64,000 bases of DNA from Symsagittifera roscoffensis (GCF_963678635.1 NC_087064.1:47909346-47973345), one strand, 5' to 3'; numbered from the stretch's first letter, positions 20,201-31,365 are shown. Notes: generated by a model not told the origin, from the letters alone. A program made the numbers and translations.

Positions 20201-20838
20201 GAAGAAAACGATTTGTTAAAACAACCGCAAAAAATGTTGATATCGAGCTTCAAATTGACCAACGGAACACTGATCACACCACTTTTCAACTTTTACTTGG
20301 ATCTAGGACTACAGTGTACAAAAATTCATCGTTTTGTAGAATGCACACCGCATAAAGTATTTAACAGTTTTGTTCAGTCTGTTGATGATGCTAGGCGAGC
20401 CGGCGATGAAAATCCATTATCTGGTGTAGTAGCCGAAACGATGATCCTTCTAGTAAACATTTTCTACGGCTTTCGAATAATGGACAGATCAAAACATACA
20501 AAGGCAAAATATCTTGGAGACAAAAAACCCACAAAGCTATCAATAACCAATTCCTCAAGAAACTTAATATCGTAGCTGAAGGTTTGTATGAAGTGGAACT
20601 TGTTAAATCTACTATAGAGCATTGTGAACCAATTATAGTAGGATTCTTCATTCTACAGAATGACAAGTTGAGAATGTTGGAGCTGTATTATAACTTTTTC
20701 GATAAATTTTGCGATGTCAAGAAATTCGAAGGACTCGAAATGGATACAGATTCACTCTATTTGGCTTTGGCAGAAGAAGATTTAGATGATTGTATCCTTC
20801 CCAGCAAGCGAGCAGAATGGACTCTTGCCGCTTTTTAA
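17250..20838 (+). pseudogene. Polinton protein-primed DNA polymerase B with N-terminal zinc fingers, decayed
   Basis: The enzyme copies the element using a terminal-protein primer. A zinc-finger region comes first (17250-17525); the finger at 17454-17520 is intact (C-x2-C-x12-H-x4-H). Then come NIETSEYCYFYAHENNTLF (from ~17775), DNLCLFRALAVHLHG (18100s), another Cys/His finger (CPTCDTFF...HLLRC, 18440s) and IFDFDSICVPSEE (exonuclease motif I, 18625). PVFGFNSGRYDINL (exonuclease II) lies near 19065. Palm motif A, GIDASQLYP, is at 19860; motif B is altered (VNIFYG); motif C, MDTDSLYLAL, is at ~20740. There are more than ten stops or shifts, and segments after motif A are shortened. The gene ends at WTLAAF where repeat R begins. 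Confidence 0.9.
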
Positions 20839-20864
20839 GTTTGCTTATATTGACTTTTGTTTTT

Positions 20865-21290
20865 AAATAAGTTAGGCCAATTAAGGTTTCTAAGTCGTAA
20901 AACCAATTGAATCGAGCAAATTTCTTGATTTAAACAGAAACGGTATTAGTACTTTTCATACCGAAAAACTTTAGACTCAGCATATTTCGCAAGTTTTTTG
21001 GAATGAATATTTCATACAAAATTTAGGTTTCAAAAAATTACCTTCTATGCTGTAACATATCTGGTTCATCGAGGGACCACTCTATCATAGAGTACCTAGG
21101 GTGTACAGTGGGTGTGCTTTCATCTCTTCTCAAATACTGCCCTCATGATTTGATTCCAACCAGGACTACTCTAAAAATCTAACCTCATGATTTGATTTCA
21201 ATCAATCACCTCGTCCTGAAAACTGCCTTCAGGATTTGAAATCTTTCTTCACCAAGTAGATCAGGGCTGGGATTGGGCGAACTACATGAC
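20865..21290 (+). repeat. Repeat R, copy 1
   Basis: Markers are CCGAAAAACTTTAGACTCAG, CACTCTATCATAGAGTACC and TGGGATTGGGCGAACTACATG. Four copies occur on the plus strand (this one, 23145, 23961, 26235), with a diverged inverted one near 53190. No coding capacity. Confidence 0.82.
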
Positions 21291-23144
21291 AATCGTGAAG
21301 ATCAATCTTTAGCTTCTAGTTAAGAAACACTGACTCAGGATTGGCTGAGTACTAAGTAAATTGAACAGGCAAAAGAAAAATCAAGACAATTCGAAGATTT
21401 TACTTGGTAAAAACGAAAAATTATTGCAGACACTGGATGACCAGTTAAACTATACAATCCTTGCAAGCTTCTGCAATTGTTTGTTAGATTTTGATTTTGA
21501 AATTTCGACGTGTTCTGATGTTTGAACAAGAAGCATGGTTATAACCATAAAACACTCTGAACACGATTGAGAGACAACAATTCAGAAACAATTTCGAGGA
21601 GGTTCTGTATAACTTCAAAAGAATTGCGTTTATGGGAAAAAAGGTGAATCGAAACGGAAATATTTGCTTATTGCTTATTGGGATATTAAAGCTTCCTTGC
21701 GAGAAACTATTGATTTCTATTTCAATTTCTGAAAAAAAAAGTTGAGTAGAACTTGGCGGCGTTGTTTAAGAAGCCAACCAAACCAAAGCTGAAGATTAAT
21801 ACCGTGAAATAGCCGAAGAAAAGAACATTTTGACAAGTTTTAAATTGTCAATTTTTAATTACCCCAAGAATCGCTCTCTTTCTCTCTCTCCCTCTGCCCC
21901 GAAAAAAACAAAGTGTTGTTTTAACTTTCAAAGATGAGTTTTCAAGAGAAATGAAAATCAATTGTATTATACCTTGATTCGAAACGTCTTTACTTTTTGT
22001 TCAGGGATAAAAAATTTTGTTTGTCGTGTTTACAATTTTTTTGAAAAAAACCTGTGTTCGTCAAGGGATAATTGAAGATGAAAAAAATTATGTGGACGAG
22101 CTCTTCTATATGGAACAAAAACAAATACATTATTTGTTGGTGGAAAATTGATTTTTTCAACAGTCTTTTTTTGTCGGCAAAAGCCTTTTGCTGAAGAAAT
22201 TCTTGAAGGTGAGTTTTTTTTTGTTAAAAATTTGCAATTTGTTATTAAGATGTGTGACTTGTATGGTCACAACTGACCTTCAGGCCATGTTTATTAGCAC
22301 CAGAATTTCAATTTATCAAGTTTTAGAATCCACCACAAAAAAGCACAGATTTCTATTGATTTTTTTTCACCACACATCTTTTTTCATCAATAAAAAAATA
22401 GTAAACATATAGTTCGGTATTGAGCTGCAGAAGGTTATCGGTCAAAGATGCGTCGAAGAAATTGCAGAAGATGACGACTCATCGGCAATATGGAGACACC
22501 TTGATCTCTGCCATTGGTCAGAACGAAAAGCAGTCGAAATGCGTCCAATTCCCACATCCTGCAAATTGTAACTCAATTGAACACTTCGTTAGCAACTGTT
22601 GACGACAAGCGCTACATCTTCCATGATGGGCAAAAAGTTTTTCCCTACGGTCACGAAAATATCAGGGGTCAAGAAGCAAATGACTTAAATAGGAGCGATG
22701 ATTTTGCTGCCGTTTAAGCATTTGGTTCCAACTGATGAAGATGAATCGGAAAAAAGGTTGCCACCTTTTGAAGACTGTAAGCAGCCAGTTATATGGTTAT
22801 GGCAGTTTTCCAAATTAAGTGTTTGAAGAGTCAGCTTGCGTACCAATAATTTCCGTTAAACTTTGTAAGCAATGGCAGTTGTTGGTACAAGTGGAATCGC
22901 TTAGCGCATAAATTAATTATGATACATCATTGCCCCCTGTTCGTGAGACAGTCGTGAGAGTTGAACTATGTCTGTAAAAAGATCACTTTTCTTTAACCTC
23001 GTTTTTTTTTCTGCTATTTTCTCATTAGGCTACACCCTAGGCCAATATTTTTTTAGAGCTTACTTGGTGAAATACTACAAAAAAAGGTGATCAATAAATT
23101 TCTCAGTATATGTTTGTCTGAAGTTAAGCCTGAATTGAAAATCT
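21291..23144. other. Core of the 3.1 kb unit; no full gene, short exon-like pieces
   Basis: Contains a CT-microsatellite (~21877-21896), a consensus splice donor GAAG|GTGAGT at ~22208, and two short plus-strand coding-like segments. One is ~22410-22572 (ELQKVIGQRCVEEIAEDDD...), the other ~22697-22828 (a 42-codon ORF containing FEDCKQPVIW). Both are conserved in the second copy at ~25505-25665 and 25790-25920. No family recognised. Confidence 0.5.
22410..22572 (+). CDS. Short conserved acidic segment (possible exon)
   Basis: An open frame of ~52 codons begins after a TAG and reads FGIELQKVIGQRCVEEIAE, then DDDSSAIWRHLDLCHWSER, to a TAA. The other copy (about 25507-25667) differs in this stretch mainly at third codon positions (AGA/AGG, ATT/ATC, GCA/GCT), with a few replacements toward the end. 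That pattern suggests past coding constraint. There is no in-frame Met at the start, so it would be an internal exon. Function unknown. Confidence 0.35.
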
Positions 23145-23577
23145 GAATCGAATAAGAAAAGCCAACAATAATTTCTATATTGTAAAATAAATTGAGGCGA
23201 GCAATGTTTTTGATATGAACAGAATTTTTGTAAGTTCTTTTTTTTTCACTCCGAAAAACTTTAGACTCAGCATACTTCACAAAAGTTTTGAAATGAATAT
23301 TTTATACATAAAATAGGTTTCAAATTATTACATTCTATACTCTATTATAACTGGTTTTTCGAGTAACCACTCTACCCTAGATTACCTAGGGTGTACACTG
23401 CGTGTGCTTTCACCCCTTCTGAAATACAGCCTTCATGATTTGATTCCAGTTTGGACTCCTCTAAAAATCTAACCTCATGATTTGATTTCATTCAATCACC
23501 TCGTCCTGAAAACTGCCTTCAGGATTTGAAATCTTTCTTCACCAAGTAGATCAGGGCTGGGATTGGGCGAACTACAT
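23145..23577 (+). repeat. Repeat R, copy 2
   Basis: More diverged from copy 1 than copy 3 is. Its right end is joined directly to the polymerase fragment of unit B. Confidence 0.8.
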
Positions 23578-23934
23578 GGACAGATCAAAACATATAAAGA
23601 CAAAATATCTTGGAGACAAAAAACCCACAAAGCTATCAATAACCAATTCCTGAAGAGACTTAATATCGTAGCTGAAGATTTTTTTGAAGTGGAACTTGTT
23701 AAATCTACTGTAGAGCATCGTGAACCAATTATAGTAGGATTCTTCATACTACAGAATGCCAAGTTGAGACTGTTGGAGCTGTATTATAACTTTTTCGATA
23801 AATTTTGCGATGTCAAGAAATTCGAAGAACTCGAAATGGATACAGATTCACTCTATTTGGCTTTGGCAGAAGAAGATTTAGATGATTGTATCCTTCCCAG
23901 CAAGCGAGCAGAATGGACTCTTGCCGCTTTTTAA
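23573..23934 (+). pseudogene. DNA polymerase B C-terminal fragment, second copy
   Basis: Open for 123 residues (23563-23934). It covers the stretch from just after palm motif B through motif C (MDTDSLYLALAEEDL) to the same truncated end, WTLAAF. The first copy (20480-20838) has a frame break in this stretch that this one lacks. Only a fragment, produced by the tandem duplication. Confidence 0.85.
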
Positions 23935-23960
23935 GTTTGCTTAAATTGACTTTTGTTTTT

Positions 23961-24386
23961 AAATAAGTTAGGCCAATTAAGGTTTCTAAGTCGTAAAACC
24001 AATTGAATCGAGCAAACTTCTTGATTTAAACAGAAATTGTATTAGTACTTTTCATACCGAAAAACTTTAGACTCAGCATATTTCGCAAGTTTTTTGGAAT
24101 GAATATTTCATACAAAATTTAGGTTTCAAAATATTACATTCTATGCTGTAACATATCTGGTTCATCGAGGGACCACTCTATCATAGAATACTTAGGGTGT
24201 TCAGTGGGTGTGCTTTCATCTCTTCTCAAATACTGCTCTCATGATTTGATTCCAATCAGGACTACTTTAAAAATCTGACCTAATGATTTGATTTCATTCT
24301 ATCACCTCATCCTAAAAACTGTCTTCAGGTTTTGAATTCTTTCTTCACCAAGTAGATCAGGGCTTGGGATTGGGCGAACTACATGA
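23961..24386 (+). repeat. Repeat R, copy 3
   Basis: Closest to copy 1 (same flanks: polymerase end on the left, core on the right). Confidence 0.8.
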
Positions 24387-26234
24387 CAATCGTGAAGATC
24401 AATCTTTAGCTTCTAGTTAAGAAAAACAGACTCAGGATTGGTTGAGTACTAAGTAAATTAAAAAGGCAAATGAAAAATCAAGACAATTCGAAGATTTTAC
24501 TTGGTAAAAATGAAAAATTAATGCAGACACCGCATGACCAGTTAAACTTTACAATCCTTGCAAGCTTCTGCAATTGTTTGTTAGATTTTGATTTTAAAAT
24601 TTCGACGTCTTCTGATGTTTGAACAAGAAGCATGGTTATAACCATAAAACACTCTGAACACGATTGAGAGACAACAAGTCAGAAACAATTTCGAGGAGGT
24701 TCTGTACAACTTCAAAAGAATTGCGTTTATGGGAAAAAGGTGAATCGAAAGGGAAATGGTTGCTTATTGGGATATTAAAGCTGCCTTGCGAGAAACTATT
24801 GATTTCTATTTCAATTTTTGAAAAAAAATTTGAGTAGAGCTTGGTGGCGCTGTTTAAGAAGCCAACCAGACCAAAGTTGAAGATTAACACCGTGAAATAG
24901 CCGAAGAAAAAAACATTTTGACAAGTTTTAAATTGTCAATTTACAATTACCCCAAGAATCGCTCTCTTTCTCTCTCTCCCTCTGACCTGAAAAAAACAAA
25001 CTGTTGTTTTAACTTTCAAAAATGAGTTTTCAAGAGAAATGAAATTCAATTTTATTATACCTTGTTTTGAAACGTATTTACTTTTTATTCAGGGATAATA
25101 AGTTTCGTTTGTCGTGTTTACAATTTTTTTGAAAAAAAAAAAACTGTGTTCGTCAAGGGATATTTGAAGATGAAAAAAATTATGTGGAAGAGCTCTTTTA
25201 TATGGAACAAAAACAAATACATTATTTGTTGGTGGAAAAGTGATTTTTTTCATCAGTCTTTTTTTGTCGGCAAAAACCTTTTGCTGAAGAAATTCTTGAA
25301 GGTGAGTTTTTTTATTGATAAAAATTTGGAATTTTTTATTAAGATGTTTGACTTGTATGGTCACAATTGACCTTCAGGCCATGTTTATTGGCACCAGAAT
25401 TTCAATTTATCAAGATTTAGAAACCACCACAAAAAAGCACAGATTTCTATTGATTTTTTTCACCACACATCTGTTTTCATCAATAAAAGAAGTAGTAATC
25501 ATATAGTTCGGTTTTGAGCTGCAGAAGGCTATCGGTCAAAGGTGCGTCGAAGAAATCGCTGAAGATGACGACTCATCGGCAATAATGAGACACCTTGATC
25601 TCTGCCATTGGTCAGAACGAAAAGCAGTCGAAACGCTTCCAATTCCCACATCCTGCAAATTGTAACTCCATTGAACACTTCGTTAGCAACTGTTGACGAG
25701 AAGCGCTACATCTTCCAAGATGGGCAAAAAAAATTTCCCTAAGGTCACGAAAAAATCAGGTGTCAACAAGCAAATGACTTAAATAGGAGCGATGATTTTG
25801 CTGCCGTTTAAGCATTTGGTTCCAACTGATGAAGATGAATCGGAAAAAAGGTTGCCACCTTTTGAAGACTGTAAGCAGCCAGTCATATGGTTATGGCAGT
25901 TTTCCAAATTAAGTGTTTGAAGAATCAGTTTGCGTACCAATAATTTCCGTTAAACTTTGTAAGCAATGGCAGTTGTTGGTACACGTGGAATCGCTTAGCC
26001 ATAAAATAATTATGATACATCATTGCCCCTGTTCGTGAGACAGTCGTGAGAGTTGAACTATGTCTGTAAAAAGATCACTTTTCCTTAACCTCGTTTTTCT
26101 GCTATTTTCTCATTATGCTACACCCTAGGCCAATATTTTTTAGAGCTTACATGGTGAAATACTACAAAAAAAGGTGATCAATAAATTTCTGAGTATGTGT
26201 TTGTCTGAATTGATACGAAGTTAAGCCTGAATTG
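24387..26234. other. Core of unit B; no full gene
   Basis: Copy of 21291-23144 with the same CT-microsatellite (~24961), GAAG|GTGAGT donor (~25303) and short coding-like segments. Confidence 0.5.
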
Positions 26235-26668
26235 AAAATCTGAATCAAAATAAGTTAAGACAACTATGTTTTCTATATTGTAAAATAAATTGAGGCGAGC
26301 AATGTTTTTGATATGAACAGAATTTTTGTTAGTTCTTATTTTTCACTTCGAAAAACTTTGGACTCAGCATATTTCGCAAGAGTTTTGAAATGAAAATTTT
26401 ATACATAAACTAGGTTTCAAATTATTACATTCTATACTCTATCATAACTGGTTTTTCGAGGAACCACTCTATCCTAGAGTACCTGGGGTGTACACTGCGT
26501 GTGCTTTCACCCCTTCTGAAAAACTGCCCTCATGATTTGATTCCAGTTTGGCTTCATCTAAAAATCTGACCTAATGATTTGATTTCATTCTATCACCTCA
26601 TCCTAGAAACTTTCTTCAGGTTTTGAATTCTTTCTTCGCCAACTAGGTCAGGGCTTGGGATTGGTGAA
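26235..26668 (+). repeat. Repeat R, copy 4
   Basis: Closest to copy 2, as expected if R2 and R4 are both the right-hand end of a core. Right border at ~26668. Confidence 0.8.
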
Positions 26669-26882
26669 ATCGCAAAAGCTGATTTAACTAGGCGATATGA
26701 TGGGATTTTTTTTCCAAACACTCAACCCAATAACGCTTTTACTTTCGGTGTTTTTCTTCCAAACCTTTGATTCCGCATACGAATTGCTTGCTGTGATTTA
26801 TATCCAAGTTACAACAGAGTGACATCCACCGATTTAGTTAACCAATGTTTTAGGGTTTAATCGTGGATTTCGCTGACAGGGA
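26669..26882. other. Unique spacer between the two tandem arrays
   Basis: About 210 bp with no open frame and no similarity seen to either array. Confidence 0.5.
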
Positions 26883-26976
26883 TTAAGTCCTTGCTTTTAA
26901 GTTCTGCATCGTGCGCCTATCTAGTGCAAAATTTGGCTTCGTTAATTTTGTACTATCGCTTGCCTCTCCAATTTTT

Positions 26977-27429
26977 CCAATTAAGGTACTGATGTTATAT
27001 ATTAGGGGATTTTTTTTGAGTTGATGGCTGCGCCCCGTAGTATTCAGGCAGTAAGAAAGCTTAACCAAGCTGTAAGTAAACCTACCTTCATGGCTACTTC
27101 CGTGGTAAGCTATTGCCGCCTTTGAGATCCACGGTCGTTTTTCTATCAATCGATCAGTGTTCAAGTGAATTCTCACCCAATCAAAATTGGGCACAATGTA
27201 CGAGATTCCGTTGATGGTTTTTCTCTCGTAGTTCTGGTTTGGGTACCAGATGTCGAGGTCTGGGTTCAAATCAGATGGGCTAATTTTGAACAGTGGAGTC
27301 TGGCTCTTCCTTACACTTCCGATGTATTTATGGGTCAGCCATTACTTCTTTTTGTGTTTATGGACAACCTCCTTGATTTTTTTGCAAACTTCGTCAGAAC
27401 TTTTACCCACCGTAATCTCCATTTTCAGC
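26977..27429 (-). pseudogene. ADP-ribosyltransferase-like exon (tentative), array unit 1
   Basis: The longest open part is 26883-27269 (128 residues) with NPDLDIWYPNQNYERK, ISYIVPNFDWVRIHLN and RPWISKAAIAYHGSSHEG. W-x-x-A-Y-H-G-(T/S) recalls the NAD-binding start of an ADP-ribosyltransferase-like domain found in several eukaryotes, preceded by a GW-x-R-x-x-LN segment; this link is inference. The conserved intron-like borders are ATTAAG|GCTGAAAATGG at ~27428 and GAAG|GTAGGTTTAC at ~27087. The upstream part of the exon has a frame break in this copy. Confidence 0.4.
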
Positions 27430-28136
27430 CTTAATAAAATAACTGTTATTGCAGTCTTTTTCTATACATTCTAAAGTCAAAAATCAAAAGATAACTCGTC
27501 TGTTAAACTAGAAAAATATCTGAAAATTTTATGAAGAAACCAAAAACTCTTCGATTATCTGTAGCCAAGTTTCTTACATGCTCCTAATTTGGAGTTGAAA
27601 ATGCCTGTTTTTTATTTAACTGATTGTTAAACCTTGAAAGTTAAAATTGTTTCAAATCATCAAGTAACGAATGGCATTGATGATAGCCGCTGAAAATGAC
27701 AACGACTCCGCTGAAAATTTTGACACACCTGATGAAAAAATGGACGCCAGTTTTGAAAATTGTCAACAACCAATGTTCTGGGACAAAAACGATTTTTTAA
27801 ATGGGGTCTGAAGAATTCACTAACAATGATTAAATAGAAAAACTTGATACCAATTTTAAGCATCGTCATCAGCCAGGGTTGTGGGATGGGAATGATTTTA
27901 GATGGGGTATCTGAAAAAATCTTCAACACTCAAAAGGTTGATTGGGACCATCATGAAAAAGATGACGACTACCATGAGGATATTTTTGCTGTTGACGTTA
28001 CGCAAGAATAACTTCTCATTCTACACTTGACAGTTAGATTTACCTGGTCAATATCAGTTGACAAACTTCAGATGACGGTCTGATCAAAGCACCAGAAAAA
28101 AAACAGAGTGATATAAATAACAGGGATATTGTCGAT

Positions 28137-28328
28137 ATGAAGCCCAATTTTTCTAACCAGGAGGAGTCGTCATTGATCAAGAACTCGTTCTTCAAAATTA
28201 AAGCAGTTGAAGAAGGCGCAGAAGAACCATATTCAAAGAGGCCGCGAATTGATCAAGAGACAAAACACATTAGTCTTTGTATAGTAAAAAAGATCAGGTT
28301 TATAAATAGAGTTTTGCGTGAACAATAA
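28137..28328 (+). CDS. Small acidic ORF with KRPR motif, array unit 1
   Basis: 63 codons (MKPNFSNQEESSLIKNSF...), ending INRVLREQ. It has an acidic middle (EEGAEEP) and a KRPRID stretch that could act as a nuclear localisation signal. The same ORF is open in unit 2 (30100-30291, KRPR changed to KGPR) and has a stop in unit 3 (~32109). Not recognised; probably the last exon of a decayed gene. Confidence 0.35.
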   Translation: MKPNFSNQEESSLIKNSFFKIKAVEEGAEEPYSKRPRIDQETKHISLCIVKKIRFINRVLREQ

Positions 28329-28600
28329 ATTTTACTTCTCGTTATTCCGTGTTTTCAATGTTTTTAAGTGTGAGCTTTTGTCCAGTTTTAGGACCCAGTT
28401 TATTGCGATATATTCGTGTTCATTTAAGGTAGGCTCTTTTTAGCATACTTTGGTATGTATTTGTACGTAAACTGATTTTGAATCAGGGCCTTGAGGACAT
28501 CTGAGCAGGCGGAAAAAAGAGCAGTGATACAGACCAGTTGTTATTGAAATGAAGCTTAAGCAAAACTTTTATCGCGCCAAACATGTAACCGCAACGTTTA

Positions 28601-28819
28601 GTGGCAATAGACAATAATATTCTGAACTTTTTTATGAGGTCTTTCAGGTATAAAACAATAGATGGTGACAACTGGGATGTTTACATGGTGACGGTTGCTG
28701 ATCAATTTATACACGATAACCATTATGATTTTATACCCAATGGCCTTCCATGTATGAAATCCTCCATCATAGTGCACTATATGCACTCTACTCGTCTGCA
28801 CATAAGGTTGTTTTCGTAG
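28601..28819 (+). CDS. 72-codon ORF conserved in three array units, unit 1
   Basis: Reads IDGDNWDVYMVTVADQF, then YDFIPNGLPCMKSS. It is preceded by GAGGTCTTTCAG|GTAT, which looks like a splice acceptor. The frame is open in all three units with only conservative changes, whereas the overlapping minus-strand frame gains a stop in unit 2. Plus-strand coding is therefore more likely. No family recognised. Confidence 0.4.
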   Translation: MAIDNNILNFFMRSFRYKTIDGDNWDVYMVTVADQFIHDNHYDFIPNGLPCMKSSIIVHYMHSTRLHIRLFS

Positions 28820-29048
28820 TAATTAATTTTGCCGGTTTTTTGAGTAACAGATCGGGAAATTCGTTTTCTCTCTTCTGAAGACTCCCTTTTGTACTATCGC
28901 TTACCATTTCGAATTTTTCAATTGTGGTTCTGATGTTGTGTTTGGCCAGAATGCCTATCTGTTAGATGATTTTTTTTTTCAGATTTGATGGATGCGCCCC
29001 GAAGTACCAATGTTGTAAGTAATCTTAACCGAGGAGTAAGTAAACCTA

Positions 29049-29392
29049 CCTTCATGGCTACTTCCGTGGTAAGCTAGTGCCGCATTTGAGATCCACGGCC
29101 GTTTTCTATGAATCGGTCAGTGTTCAAGTGAATTCTCGCCCAATCACAGTTGAGCATAATGTACGAGATTCCGTTGATGCTTTTTTTCTCGTAGTTCTGG
29201 TTCGGGTACCAGATGTCGAGGTCTGGGTTCAAATCGGATGGGCTAATTTTGAACAGTGGAGTCTGGCTCTTCCTTACACTTCCGATGTATTTATGGGTCA
29301 GCCATTACTTCTTTTTGTGTTTATGGACAACCTCCTTGATTTTTTTGCAAACTTCGTCAGAACTTTTACCCACCGTAATCTCCATTTTCAGC
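29049..29392 (-). pseudogene. ADP-ribosyltransferase-like exon, array unit 2
   Basis: Same exon as in units 1 and 4 with the CCTACCTTCATGG donor context retained, but the minus-strand frame is broken by substitutions in this copy. The 106-codon plus-strand ORF here is a shadow. Confidence 0.4.
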
Positions 29393-30099
29393 CTTAATAA
29401 AATAACTGTTATTGCAGTCTTTTTCTATACATTCTAGAGTCAAAAAACAAAAAATAACTTGTCTGTTAAACTAGAAAAATATCTGAAAATTTTATGAAGA
29501 AACCAAAAATTCTTCGATTATCTGTAGCCAAGTTTTCATTATGCTCCTAATTTGGAGTTAAAAATGCCTGTTTTTTATTTAACTGATTTTTAAACCTTGA
29601 AAGTTAAAATTGTTTCAAATCATCAAGTAACGAATGGCATTGATGATAGCTGCTGAAAATGACAACAACTCCGCTGAAAATTTTGACACACCTGATGAAA
29701 AAATGGACGCCAGTTTTGAAAATTGTCAACAACCAATGTTCTGGGACAAAAACGATTTTTTAAATGGGGTCTGAAGAATTCACTAACAATGATTAAATAG
29801 AAAAACTTGATACCAATTTTAAGCATCGTCATCAGCCAGGGATGTGGGATGGGAATGATTTTAGATGGGGTATCTGAAAAAATCTTCAACACTCAAAAGG
29901 TTGATTGGGACCATCATGAAAAAGATGACGACTACCATGAGGATATTTTTGCTGTTGACGTTACGCAAGAATAACTTCTCATTCTACACTTGACAGTTAG
30001 ATTTACCTGGTCAATATCAGTTGACAAACTTCAGATGACGGTCTGATCAAAGCACCAGAAAAAAAACAGAGTGATATAAATAACAGGGATATTGTCGAT

Positions 30100-30291
30100 A
30101 TGAAGCCCAATTTTTCTAACCAGGAGGAGTCGTCATTGTTCAAGAACTCGTTCTTCAATATTAAAGCAGTTGAAGAAGGCGCAGAAGAACCATATTCAAA
30201 GGGGCCGCGAATTGATCAAGAGACAAAACACATTAGTCTTTGTATAGTAAAAAAGATCAGGTTTATAAATAGAGTTTTGCGTGAACAATAA
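30100..30291 (+). CDS. Small acidic ORF, array unit 2
   Basis: 63 codons, nearly identical to the ORF at 28137. Differences include FKNSFFN for IKNSFFK and a Gly replacing Arg in the basic motif. Confidence 0.3.
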   Translation: MKPNFSNQEESSLFKNSFFNIKAVEEGAEEPYSKGPRIDQETKHISLCIVKKIRFINRVLREQ

Positions 30292-30564
30292 ATTTTACTT
30301 CTCGTTATTCCGTGTTTTCAATGTTTTTAAGTGTGAGCTTTTGTCCAGTTTTAGGATCCAGTTTATTGCGGATATATTCGTGTTCATTTAAGGTAGGCTC
30401 TTTTTAGCATACTTTGGTATGTATTTGTACGTAAACTGATTTTGAATCAGGGCCTTGAGGACATCTGAGCAGGCGGAAAAAAGAGCAGTGATACAGACCA
30501 GTTGTTATTGAAATGAAGCTTAAGCAAAACTTTTATCGCGCCAAACATGTAACCGCAACGTTTA

Positions 30565-30783
30565 GTGGCAATAGACAATAATATTCTGAACTTTTTTATG
30601 AGGTCTTTCAGGTATAAAACAATAGATGGTGACAACTGGGATGTTTACATGGTGACGGTTGCTGATCAATTAATACACGATAACGATTATGATTTTATAC
30701 CCAATGGCCTTCCATGTATGAAATCCTCCATCATAGTGCACTATATGCACTCTACTCGTCTGCACATAAGGTTGTTTTCGTAG
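30565..30783 (+). CDS. 72-codon ORF, array unit 2
   Basis: Copy of 28601-28819 with Phe-to-Leu (ADQLIHD) and His-to-Asp changes. The Phe-to-Leu change makes a stop on the opposite strand. Confidence 0.38.
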   Translation: MAIDNNILNFFMRSFRYKTIDGDNWDVYMVTVADQLIHDNDYDFIPNGLPCMKSSIIVHYMHSTRLHIRLFS

Positions 30784-31012
30784 TAATTAATTTTGCCGGT
30801 TTTTTGAGTAACAGATCGGGAAATTCGTTTTATCTCTTCTGAAGACTCCCTTTTGTACTATCGCTTACCATTTCGATTTTTTCAATTGTGGTACTGATGT
30901 TGTGTTCGGCCAGAATGCCTATCTGTTAGATGATTTTTTTTCAGATTTGATGGATGCGCCCCGAAGTACCAATGTTGTAAGTAAGCTTAACCGAGGAGTA
31001 AGTAAACCTACC

Positions 31013-31365
31013 TTCATGGCTACTTCCGTGGTAAGCTATTGCCGCCTTTGCGATCCACGGTCGTTTTTCTATGAATCGATCAGTGTTCAAATGAATTCTC
31101 ATCCAATCACAGTTGGGCATAATGTACGAGATTCCGTTGATGCTTTTTCTCTCATAGTTCTGTTTGGGGTACCAGATGTCGAGGTCTGGGTTCAAATCGG
31201 ATGGGCTAATTTTGAACAGTGGAGTCTGGCTTTTCCGTACACGTTCGATGTATTTATGGGTCAGCCATTACTTCTTTTTGTGTTTATGGACAACCTCCTT
31301 AATTTTTTTGTAATTTTCGTCAGAACGATTACCCACCGTAACCTCCATTTTCAGCCTACATAAAA
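31013..31365 (-). pseudogene. ADP-ribosyltransferase-like exon, array unit 3
   Basis: Partly open on the minus strand (30941-31195; NPDLDIWYPKQNYERKSING and AAIAYHGSSHEG). The acceptor reads TATGTAG|GCTGAAAATGG and the donor GAAG|GTAGG. One frame break lies in the N-terminal part. Confidence 0.4.

Larger units (their letters stand above)
20480..23576 (+). repeat. Tandem unit A (~3.1 kb): polymerase fragment, repeat R, core
   Basis: The unit starts inside the polymerase (ATGGACAGATC) and runs through R1 (20865-21290), a ~1.86 kb core and R2 (23145-23577). At 23573-23577 the sequence GGGCGAACTACAT of R2 is joined to GGACAGATC, the same point in the polymerase, which marks the junction to unit B. 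The corresponding R positions elsewhere read ACTACATGACAATC, so the joint used a few bases of shared sequence (CATG-GAC). Confidence 0.85.
23577..26668 (+). repeat. Tandem unit B (~3.1 kb)
   Basis: Second copy of unit A: polymerase fragment, R3 (23961-24386), core (24387-26234) and R4 (26235-26668). It ends at GGGCTTGGGATTGG, after which similarity stops. Confidence 0.85.
26948..28886. repeat. 1.94 kb tandem array, unit 1
   Basis: Units begin at TTTTGTACTATCGCTT, found at 26948, 28887, 30851 and ~32764 (spacings 1939, 1964, 1913 bp). Each unit holds, left to right, a minus-strand exon, an AT-rich part with degraded plus-strand coding, a plus-strand acidic ORF and a plus-strand 72-codon ORF. 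Unit 1 is the most diverged at its left end. Confidence 0.88.
28887..30850. repeat. 1.94 kb tandem array, unit 2
   Basis: Very similar to unit 1 from ~29040 rightwards; it contains the same elements in the same order. Confidence 0.88.

Noticed and set aside
1-21000. Search for Polinton terminal inverted repeats
   Set aside because: The left end is outside the window, and on the right the polymerase is cut by repeat R. No terminal repeat could be identified.
27165-27434. Hydrophobic plus-strand ORFs (also 29077-29397, 30902-31363, 33005-33280)
   Set aside because: They lie opposite the better-supported minus-strand exon with splice signals. The hydrophobicity mirrors its charged codons.
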